64,000 nt of DNA from Allolobophora icterica (taxonomy: Eukaryota; Annelida; Clitellata; Crassiclitellata; Lumbricidae). A program made the translations under genes and the position numbers. Shown in pieces: positions 1-12,093 of this stretch (its first letter is position 1; each line of letters starts with the position of its first letter). Location of the stretch: contig OY744616.1 in assembly GCA_963556255.1 (NCBI GenBank), positions 29,413,908 through 29,477,907 on the forward strand, written 5' to 3'. Below the pieces are notes generated by a model. It was not told the origin of the DNA. It saw nothing but the letters and a program-made list of their open reading frames with translations, and did not search any database.

Positions 1-442
1 ATGAAAATATTGAAGTGGTGTAAAACATGATACTCCTGTAGTTTCAAATTATATTGGAACAAAGCTATAGGTGCCTGTGAATAAGCTGATTTCCGCGACT
101 TAGATTACGATTACGATTGTGTATAGAGCACATGCTATAAGGCCCCTATTTAACCTTCTTTACTTCGTACATGTATAACATCTATTCACGCAGAAACGGT
201 GCATTTGAAGGACTTATATCGGCATGTTTTTTTACTGAAACGTTTAATCATACGAGGCATTTGCTATAATTTCACAGTTTTAAATGATAAGATGTGAATG
301 TACAATCGTGTTGTACACCCCTGTCCATTTAATATGGTCCACGTGCACCAGAATAGGAGAAATGGTTTTCAGCGTTGCTTGAGTGAGTGCTGAGATACAT
401 ATCTATCCGAAAATGTTATTAATAAATAGCCAAGTGGCTTAC

Positions 443-736
443 GATTAGGTTCCTCTTGCGCAGTGCTGGATACATTCAGTGTGGCTGTAGCGCGAGAAAC
501 GGTTACCCCAAATTTAGCGTCCTCTATGTGTCTGGTATGTGTTGGAAGTACTGGCTTGTACCGATTGCTATATCGAGCTTCCCAATTTGACAATATTCTG
601 GTGAACTGATTTGCTCGAACCCAGATGCGTACGGGCTCGGCTCCTTCGACCGCGCAGTTTGCTCTCGCAACTTCTGTTTCGGGGTTTCCGGAGAAGAGCT
701 GGACACGACACTCAGAGACTTCCGGTGTTTGTTTGA
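443..736 (-). CDS. Gene B exon 6: Ig-like ectodomain exon
   Basis: The acceptor ATAG precedes 736 and the donor GTAAGC follows 443. The exon is 294 nt, entering and leaving in phase 1. It encodes TPEVSECRVQLF, then GNPETEVARANCAVEG and a W-V pair, matching exon 1 of gene A in length (288 nt), phase and cysteine placement. The C-x-V-x-G...P...W pattern resembles an Ig strand B/C segment, but the fold is inferred. Confidence 0.75.
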
Positions 737-3700
737 CTATCAAATAACAGAAAATCTTTTAAAATGACTAAGCAACTCTACAGCACCTGCGTGCAATGAA
801 CTAATTTTGCTAATTCAATCGCTATGCCGAAGGCTTATTGTCGTTTTAATTAAGAATTTAAGTACGAAGAATATTATTTCCGTAAGAACCTCTGAGAGAC
901 ACGTTACCAATTTTAAATTTTAGTTTGAATACAGACATTGCTGACAGTTGTCTCCGGTAAACTCAGGCGGGCATTTACACGCTCCACTGTCACAAGTGCC
1001 CGGATAGCATGACTTCCTGGGAGAAGCACAACCCACTGTAAGATGAAAATAAAAGAGAAGTCAATGTACATAAGTTCGCTTACAAGCATATTTATTCTGT
1101 TAGAAATAAATTTACGCCTTACGTAATATTGCAGATGATTTAGTCACCTTCTTCGTTTCTTAAACATCGCAGTCTTAATGGATAAGAATATCTGATTCTA
1201 CAGTGATTGGAAACGCTATTTTGAAAGTTATTTCTATAGTTCTGCTACTGATATCGAAGATTGCAAGTAGAATAAACTGCTTTGCAGAATACTCCAGCAC
1301 GATGGGTTTAACCCATTTTAGCCCGCAGTTCCACTTCTGGAACAAGGGGGATAAAATTTCACGGGTTATGTACTTTGAACTTCCCACCGGAAGTAATGGA
1401 CAGGAAGTGCTTAGCAATAAACAATACATCAATTTTTGGTGAAACTTCATTGAAATTCTTTGTAATTAATCAATTACAATATTTTTACTTTTTACATTAG
1501 TTATTTCCTGTTACCATTGGAAATGTCCAGAAGAAGGTAATTATTACAATGTCATTACTTATTTCAAATTTTAATTTCATAACTAATTTCAACGGGAAAT
1601 ACTGTATAGAAACTTGTGTAATACATTGAGATTGTGTAAAAAAAATTATCCTAAGGAATTTAGTAATTTGAACTTTATGTTCCATATGTGGAACTGTGGG
1701 AAACAGCAGCACCATGGCTAATTAAAATTTGTATTTTTGCTTTCTGTACTCTATGCAATGAAAACGCTCAATAATGTACATACTAACTGCAAATGGAATA
1801 ATAGTTATGGAAGGGGACATATGTATCAAGACTTTGTATCCTTCTATTGGCAACTATATAACAGCAGTAATAATGATATGTCCTGTTTATGCACACTGTA
1901 CAGAAAATATACGGTAAAGGAAGTGTTGGACGCACTTGAAGATGAAGCAGATTTCGGAAGTGCAGACATTTTTATTGATCCTCCTAGAGATGGAGTTGAA
2001 AGTGAAGAAGACAGTGGAGACGAAGATGAAGGAGGTAACATGAATAACCTAAGTGGCCCTCAACTCATCAGCACCTGCCAAGGAAGATTGCGAACCAGAA
2101 GTAATGAAATCGTTGAAATGGGAGGTGAAGATTTGGCAACTGGTGACGACGAATCTAGTGGTGATCCCTTGGAATGTGACGATGTAAGTGAAGTCGCTGA
2201 TTCTGCTGCGAAAGCAATCACAACCACAAAACGGAAAACGTTGATTCCACGCAAATGGGTAAAAAAAGACATCCAACCAAACTGGCCGGACTTCAACATT
2301 CCAGAAAAATCATTCACAATTCCATTGGATCCAGTGACAACATTTGAATTTTTCTTTGACGATGACATTTGCACCTTTTTGGCTGAGATGACAACACTGT
2401 ACGGAAGAGAGGTAAAGCATGACCATGCTTTTGAGACGGATGCTGAAGAAATAAGATGTTTCTTGGCCATTCTTCTGTTATCTGGATATGTCGATGTGCC
2501 GAGATGGAGAATGTTTTGGGAGGTGGACACTGAAACGTTCAATTCCGCAGTTGCACGTGCAATGCGGCGCAACCGTTTTGACACAATCAAGCGTTATCTT
2601 CACTGTTCAGATAACAGCCATCTCCCAGAAAATGACAAATTTGGCAAGATGAGATCTCTCATGACGATGCTGAATGAACGCTATCTGAACTTTGCAAATC
2701 TGAAAGAACACGTCTGTGTTGATGAGAGTATGGCGCCATATTACGGTAAACATGGATCGAAACAGTACATCCATGGTAAACCTGTGAAGTTTGGCTTCAA
2801 GTTCTGGTGTCTCTGTGACCGGTTCGGCTATCTAATTCAATTTGATCCGTACCAAGGTGCGAGCGGTCCCGCTTTTGACAAGAATATTGTGCTAACTGCA
2901 AGAAGAATACGAAAAAGAAGTGTGCGAAGTGCAACATTAATCTCCATGAAAGTTGCTTCCCATACTTTCACAAAACCCACTAGACATGCAAGCTGTGAAT
3001 TTTTTGCTGTTTAGCTTCACTAGAAACTTCATCAAAACTGAATAAGAAATTATCTTACAACAATGTTCATGTACCTGACATTCCCACAGTTCCACTTCTG
3101 GAACAAACATATTTTGTGCAAATTTCTATGGAAAAAATATAATTAAATTTCACAGAATATTTCTCCTCTTCATTTTGTCACTAAAGCAATAGTGTAAAAG
3201 AAAAAAAATTCGGAAAAAAAATTCGGGCTAAAACGGGTTAAGCCAGAACGTCTTATCTACGATTTTTTCAAAAATGGAGATTTTGACAGAAATTGAATTG
3301 ACTAACGTCAATGCAGGTTCTGACAGAAGGTCGTACCTACAAGTCTCCATTAAAGTCTAGTTGGCACGAAGATACACCACATTTTTGGGGTCACATTTAT
3401 GCCATAATGATGTATGTCCATACATACAGCGTCTATTATTTACAGTGCAACTAGTAATTCTACCAGATGGTTGCATCTTGTCTAAGATACGTCTTTATGG
3501 CATAAATGGAATTTCTGAAGGCAAGTAAAATGAACGCTGCATATTGATACTTACTTACTTTGACTGTCGGACAGCTTGTCACTTACTCACTTTCGTAGAA
3601 ATTGCATATCATTATATAATTTAGGTTATTCTAAAGTTATTAGTCGTTTTATCCTATAATGTTGGAAGTGACTTTGGTGCAAGTTGCACAGAAATTATGA

Positions 3701-6700
3701 GATTATTCATTAGTTTATTTTGTCTGCTAAAAGGGCGTATCTTGTCAAACTTTTACAAATTTCACCTAATTATCACGTTACGTGTAAACAAAACAATACT
3801 TGCTTTAAATCATTTCCAAAAGGATTGTTATTAGTCGGCATTTTGCTAGAAATAATTTTCATTGCCTAAATAAAAAATTGTTAAAACAACTTTTTCTGCA
3901 AAAAAATTACTTTCCCTTGATTATCTCGAATGTTAAAAAACTTAGATAAGACGTACTGGCTTAAACCCAGCGAGCAGGTCATTTATTATACTGGCTGTGT
4001 TTCAGATTAATTAACACTGAAATGTGCTTGAAGGCTAAACACGAGCGATTCATATTTGCAACGCTGTATTACCACTAATGCATAAATAGTGATTGTACGT
4101 TGCATCTGTATGATCGCAATTCCAGGGTAATGCATGTATTTATGCATATGCATGTATCTATGTATGTATGTATGTATGTATGTATGTATGTATGTATGTA
4201 TGTATGTATGTATGCATGTATGTATGTATGTATGTATGTATGTATGTATGTATGTATGTATGTATGTATATCTAAATGAATGTATGTATGTATCTAAATG
4301 AATGTATGTATTCATGTGTGTGCATGTACGTAGTTTGTATATAGCCTACGTATGCATTTCTGTGTGACTATTCATATATGCATGTATGTATGTTTCGCAA
4401 ATGCAGTACGTACACATAGTCGCATATGTATATATGTTCGTATGCACGTACGTATGTATGTATAAAAAAAACGATTTCTGAGCGCCTGTGTGATTAAACT
4501 GATTCCAACGACTTAACTTTACGTGGGCGCTGTAGGAATCTCAATATTACGATGCGTGTGAACAGTTATTTGTTGCCTTTTGAGAAACTCACAAAGGCGC
4601 TGAAATGTGCATACAAGCTGATCGTGAAGACCTATGAATTGCGTTATATAAACTTAAGGTATAAATATTTGAATTAAAATCACAGAATAGGCCTAAAATA
4701 AATAAATTTCTTCAAATAGCATAGAATAACCTTAGAAATGCCTTAATAAGCGCCATTTGCTAAAGAACAAAGTAACAACCATTAACATTTATCAAAGATA
4801 GTCCAAAGCATTATACCAAATTAAAAGACTTAGGTCTGTGTGTCTTTCTATTTATAAGCGTACCTGCTGCACACGTGCTTCCATGTGAAGTTACACATCG
4901 ACAGCTGTGAGGACTACCTTCCTCGCAAATCTTTCCATTTTCACAAGCCGGCGAACAAATGGCTGTAAGAGAAGACATGATAGACAAAATTCACGATCAG
5001 CTTTAGTACATCTCAGCTCTTCTACTTTACCACTTACACCACTGTCTGTGAAGTTATATATGTATGTATACATATATATGCATGTACAGTATGTATGCAT
5101 ATATGTATGTGTATTAATGAATGTGTGTCTATTTGTATGCGTGCATGTATGTTTGCATTTCATGTATGCACTATATATGTGCATATACACCTAGATATGT
5201 TGTATATATATATTGTTATTGTAACTGTAATTGAAGACTTATAAAGTGCCACTTCTAGGCGAAATCATTAGAGCTAGTGGGAAATAATGCGATCTTGAAG
5301 CGTTTGCGGAAAAGAAAGAGAAGCTGTCGTCGGAGACCAGCAGGTATAGGTCGTTCCACGAGGTATGGGGAATCAATTGTGAAGCTGAGGGGCTGGGCAA
5401 CGGCAGTTTGGGTCTTGGGAAAGAACAGGTCTCCGTTTTTTTCGCGACCAGGGACCGTGGACATTAAATTTTGTATGTATGAATTGGAGAATGTATAGTG
5501 TGTATATAGGCTACATCTACGTATATAATATATAAATAATATATATAAATATATGTATGAATGTAGATTCCAGATACTTAATGCATGTATATTTTTATGA
5601 ATGTATATATGTTTCTAGATACTTCATACAGCACCTTTCAGGTGGCGGTAAAAAATTTGTTGTCCTTAACATGAGTGGTGTTAATGCTCACTGACTAAAC
5701 TTCAACTGTAAGCAAATAATGTTCAAAAACTACAATTTTTTCATTACCTAACGCGAAAACCAATTACTGCCAGGTATGAGTTGAAATGATCAAGTGGTAT
5801 GTTGTTTTGAAATTATTGCTTACGAAATTCTAGGCAACCGGCCTCCGCCAAACTTAATTCCCGTTCGAAATTATGATCGCTTGTCAAACTGGTTGAAGAT
5901 GGTGGGCTTGTAGTGTATCGGAGTCATCAGAGTCCAAACACAAAAGAAAGAAGCTATGATGTCTAATACCAGTGATAGACCTAATTTATTATATTGCAAG
6001 ATTCTGAAGAGGCTGAAGCGGTTTACTAAAGTCTTTTGTGACCAGGATAATATAGAAAGAAGCCGCATACAATAATCTTTTGCTCCATTTCTAAACACTA
6101 TCCACCGTAATCTTTCTACTGTTCGAACCCTTACATCGTGGCTTGTTGCGGTTTGATAAAGGATGCGTTAAACCTGCATCATACTCGAGTCCTAGCGCAA
6201 TACAGCAAATGCATTTGTTTCCAAGAAACGGCTATTATAACTCATTTCTCAATAGTATCACTAAGGGCATTCTGTACAAACTTCGAAGGGTTCAAAACTC
6301 TCTCGACAGAGCCCTTACAGACTCCTGAATATTACATGTTACGTCAATATTGCATTTATTGCACTTGCTGCCAGGTGAAAAAAGAATAGCCCACATTTGA
6401 AATGTGTCTGTAAGTTCAGAAAAGACTACTTTTAAATAAGGCATCTGTATTTCATGTTCACCGTCATTCTAATTAACACTGCACTCAATCAATCAATCGA
6501 TGAAGCGACTCGTTTTGGGCTTCGTATCAGGACGTTGTTAGTTTCTAGAAAAATTCTCGGTAGCTGACCCAATGCTTTAAAATTTCCTGCCCAATACAGT
6601 CCGTTCTGTCAATTATTTCACGTCTTTCAGGTCTGTTTCAAATATCTTGCACGCCATGAATTGACTTCTATTTTCATCGGCCTATCGATATTCGACCTGA

Positions 6701-9700
6701 CTTTTCTAACGAATTCGGCATTTCTTCATTATGAAGTTCAAACGAATTTTTACTATGAAGCTTGAAGCGATCAACTAGATCGTTGGACATAATGATAACG
6801 TTGTCATAGAAGTCATAAGATCTGTTTAGATTAGATTGTATTGTATAGTAGGCTCCAGTGGTGGATTGAGCTGTATTGATTTGGACTGGTTTGCAATTAA
6901 TGGGGCTGGGTGAGATCTAATTAGATCAGCTCATATTCGATTGTGATCGATTTCTAGATCAAACTTCTCATTGAATAGAAACTTGATAATTTATGCTTAG
7001 CTTAGATCAGTGCTTTTTTCAGCCGGAACGCGCCGGAACGGCGTTCCGGCACCTTTTTTCAGCAACTAAGAAATAATGTTTTCATTTTAATAATAAAAAT
7101 TTTTTTAGTTATTTTAATTTAATTTCAGTGTTTTGAACTGTTTTCAGTGTTTATTGAGACCCTTTCCACCTCCAATCCCGTTTTTCTCGGAATTTTAACC
7201 CGCCCATAACTGTTCCGTTCCGGAACCTATTGTTCGGTTCCGGAACCTTTTTTTCAGAAAAAAGCACTGGCTTAGATCAAACAGCCGCACCGAAACTTCC
7301 TAACTGTCAACGACGACTGACCGATCTCATTGTGCATAAACTTAAGTTATGTAGACTAGGGAATGTAAACCCTGGTTTCTGCCTACCCGGATACCCGGGT
7401 TACCGGGAATTTTTGGAATCCGAAAACCCAGGTTTAACCACGATTGAAACCAGGTTTTGAACAATGACATTAAATTTTCATTACTATTTTATTATATTAC
7501 AATGTAGCCTAACTCAAATCAATGTTTTGCTATACAATATAAATGTAGCCTATTTCAGATGCATATCATTATCATTAATATACTACAAACGCAGCCAAAG
7601 TCGAAAGAGTAACCACAACAACGGAGACCTACAGGTAAAACAATTATGTTTGAACATAATACAATCTTTGAGCACCACATAAGCCACAACATCTGCCACC
7701 CTAGACGAAGACAGCTTCCGTTCTTGAGACTGGACGGATGCAATGTCCCCTTCGTGACAGGTTGACCCCGCACGTGCAGTCTTCTCCTCTGCATCGAACG
7801 CAAGTATGGGGACCCCGCAGCCAAAGCGAGGGACGGATACCTGCCTAACCCGTCTATGTCATCGTAAACCGTGTTTGAAACCCGGATTTGACGTGATTGA
7901 AAAGCGTTACTTTCATCGTCGTTCACTTCACGCCGTGAAAGAGTAATGGAACGATAGTGATGCACTTGGTAAAGGTTACGTAATACTACTTCTACTTACT
8001 TATTTATCGGCTCGTTCCATGTGTTTATGAGTTATATGAGTGAGGCTTCACATTTCGCACGGCCAGTAAGTAGGGCGAATGTTGAGTTTGTAGACTCGTG
8101 GCACCTAGTTCGTATATTATCGGTAAACTGTCCTTATTTAAATTTAGTGACTTAAAAAGTAATGCTTAAATCAGTAAATTTAAAGAGCGGTGTTTGGGAA
8201 CACTTCGTTCGAGATTCTGTGGGACAGATGGCTCAGTGCCAGTTATGTAAATCGAAGCTGAACATTTTCGGCTGTTCAACACGAAGTATGAATATTATCT
8301 CCGGTCCAAGCAGCAGATAAACCTGCTCAAGCACAAGGACGTTGATGAACTTGATGACCCTTGTCGTCTGCAGAACTTTGGACTTTGCAGCTGCAGACGA
8401 CGACGTAGTTCTTATTGCAAGACATTGTGCAGTAATACTTATCATGTAAAGTTTGTAAACCCGGCAAAAACCCGGGTATCCGGGTTTTTACTGGAGCCAA
8501 CACCGGAAACCCGGGTTGTAAAAAGCCCTCGGGTTTGCATTCCCTAATGTAGACTGACTGGATCATTGTGAATTCGAGTAAACGATTTAGCGTCGTTTCA
8601 AGCTATTTATCTGAGTGCTACACTTTTCTGTTTTACAACAAGAAGTCGCTATAAAGAAAATGTTTTGATTGAATTACATGATAAGTTACTAGCTAAAATC
8701 AGTACGGAGTCCTTACGTATATCGCAGTTTCTTCCTGTCCAAGAAGGTGCACACCTTGTTCTAGTTACTGATTCGGTGAAGTATACGGTGTTGCAACGAG
8801 GGCATCTAAAATCAACGCCAAGAGTTGACAAAAGAAAGATTGTTGTTATTCAGTCGATTTAACCCATGAAGTAATTGGCGACCCCAGGATTTTATGTTCG
8901 GAATTTCATGTTTTAGCCCCGGATTGTAAAAAAGGTGCCAACAAGAAGCCTAGCAGACCCAGCCAATTAGGAAGTTTTTCATGCAAACAAATTACTATGC
9001 TTACAGAATAAAGGTGAATTTCATTTCAGACATGTGATCGAATAACGTCGATGAGGAAACTATACGGAAATGATCACGTGGAGGAAATCATAGAATACAG
9101 GAAAGATATTGAATTCTTTTCGATTAAGGGCAGAGCTGCAAGTTGGTATTGGGGCCCGAGAAAGGGTCAGGGACGCTGAAAATACTGAGGCATATTATAT
9201 CAGACTCGCTTATATAAGTTTTCTCTGCCGCGACAGCAGACCAGTCTAAACCAGTCTTGAATCATCGCAACGGAACCTAACGTTTCTCGCGCCAACGCAC
9301 AGATGATAAATTAGACACCAGACGACGTCACATTTACACTATCACGTGATCAATGTGGGGCTGCTAAACGCATCCAGTAATCAGTGGCACGTGATCAATG
9401 CGTAGCTCCTAGAAGCACTCGGTGAGTCACTGACCGTAGAGTAGACACGTAACACAGACGTTTCGAAAGAAAGCAACGACTCAATGGCCAAAAAAAGGTG
9501 ACAAAAATTAAGTATTAACGCGGGAAACCCGCTAGCCAATCGCAAACAAGTCAACAAGACGATGACTCATCAACCTCACATCGTGGAAATTTCCAGTAAA
9601 ATGCGCGCATTAAATTTGCTCACTAATCGGCGTAATTATACGGTCATACTTTGGCACACAAAATGCTTAATAAGCAGCTTGAGCACAGTGATTACGGTCT

Positions 9701-12062
9701 GATATAAAATTCTCTTTAATTGACAAGTACATGTATGTACAAGTATCTATGTACAAGTATTTATGTATGCATGTACTTGTGTATGTATGTATGTATGTAC
9801 ATACATACATGTATAATAATTATAGTTATGCAGAACAATTATTGTATAGCGCAGTTAAGTTTTTAGAGTTTACGTTACGTTTACAAATCTTTGGCTGCTA
9901 CTTACGTGGTAGTGTAACGGCAGTCCTCGTACAACCCCCACAAAATCGACGTACACTCATGGCCGCACGGTTCATCTCGGCAATCAGAACGTTCGCGTTG
10001 TACGTAATCCGTATCATATACTGTGTGACTCCTGGAAAATGTAATGATTTGATCACAACGAATGAGAGGCTAAGGAAGCCAGAGTCTGAGTGACAGAGGC
10101 AGGAAAATGTAGACAGAAATTCGGCCTAAAAGATAGTGTACGATAGAGCGACAAACATGTGAATTGAATGTGAAACTGGGATTTCACACGCAGCCAGGGT
10201 CGTCTTGTTCACTAGGCATACATACATGCATGAAAGTATGCATGTATGTATGTATGTACGATTGTACGTGTGTATGTATGCATGTATGTATGTATGACAT
10301 TGTATGTATGTATGTACAAGTATGTATGTATACATGTACTTGTGTATGTATGTACATACATACATGTATATTGTATAATAATAATAATAAAAATAATAAT
10401 CTGTTCTTTAATTAAACGCCTGCAAACGCACTGCGCTGTACAGTGAACATACATATAGTAGAAACGGCAGCCACGCAGGGCGCCTTACATGCATGTATAC
10501 AGTAGAAACACATGATAACAGTTTTACAGGAGTCGAATATAATTGTTTAAGCGGCAGCCACACGGCGCCACTCATGGCCTACTATTATTAACCACTGCCA
10601 CCTAGCGAGTGGAAGGCTGAATAAACCTTACGAGGGTCTACAGGGTGCGATCTTGGTACTTTCAGCTCTTCACGCCAGTGTGATATCCATTACTCTACGG
10701 ATATGTATGTATGAACATATATGTGTATACGTGTGTATTTATGTATGTATGTATGCATGTATGTACATGCATGTATCTATGTATGTATGTATATATGTAC
10801 GTGTGTGCGTATGTATGTATGTGCATACATGTATGTATGTATGTATGTATGTATGTGTGTATGTATGTATGTATATACATGTATGTATGTATGTACTCAT
10901 GCATGTGTGTATGTATGTTTATATGTATGTATGTACATGTATGTATGCACTTATGTATGTATGTATGTATGTACATACATGTATGTATGCATGTATGCAT
11001 GTACGTACATAAATGTATGTATGTACGTACATGTGTATGTATGTATACATGTACATACGTGTATGTATGTATGTATGTATGTACATACATGTATGTATGC
11101 ATGTATGCATGTACGTACATAAATGTATGTATGTACGTACATGTGTATGTATGTATGCATGTACATACGTGTATGTATGTATGTTTGTATGTGTGTACGT
11201 ATGTATGCATGTATATATGTGTGTATGTATGAATGTATGTATGTTGTATGTATTTATATTCCGGGGATTCCCGGAATAGCGGACCCCGGAATAGCGGGCC
11301 GGTACCGATGATTTGTGCATTATTAAAGTCATTAGAATGGATTAGATTAGATAATATTTAGATTAGACAGGAGGACGCAATCTTCTGTAGGTGATGATAT
11401 GTTAAGGTCGAGACTTTTGGCAATAACAACTTGGAATGGTAAATTACAATATGTCAGCATAATTATTATTATGTCACCATAGCACAGCGTTTCCCAAAGT
11501 GGGTTCCGCGGAACCCAAGGGTTCCGCGGGGTGAACACAATGGTTCCGCGAAAAGTTTCAATTTAAAAGAATTTTCATTGAGAAATTTCATTGGAATCAA
11601 ACATTTCAATCAGTTTTAAAAAATACTCTGAAGTTTTATAAAGTTTAAAACTGCCGTCAGTCGTCTCTGCATATTGCCCATTGCGCGAAAATTCTGACTT
11701 TCAATGCCTTTAGCTGTCCAGTAATTAAATAGAATATTATAGATTACAGAGGTCACTGCAGGGACCTAAGTAGGTCAGAGCTGTAAGTCTGAATAGTGAC
11801 GTAGTCATCTCTGTTATCGTTACCTCGACGAACGAATCTGAACATGACTTAACGCAATTTAGTAGGCCTACAGCTTAGTCTGATAATCGTACAACAGTAT
11901 TGGCAATTTTTTTAATTTGCTGGTATTAACCTTTTCGTTACTGCTGCCCGTGGCAACCGCCGTACTGTATGTATGCATGTGTGTATGTATGTATGTATGT
12001 ATGTATGTTTGCATGTATGTATGTATGTATGTATGTATGTGTGTATGTATGTATGTAGTATG

Positions 12063-12093
<31 letters not shown>

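Noticed and set aside
1175..1715. Short open frames on both strands in the piggyBac left region
   Set aside because: They overlap each other, show no motif, and lie in terminal non-coding DNA of the element.
10690..11332. Long open frames of Met-Tyr-Val-Cys or His-Thr-Tyr-Ile repeats on both strands
   Set aside because: They are translations of TATG/CATA microsatellites (also at 4.1, 12.0 and 42.1 kb), with no stops simply because of the repeat.
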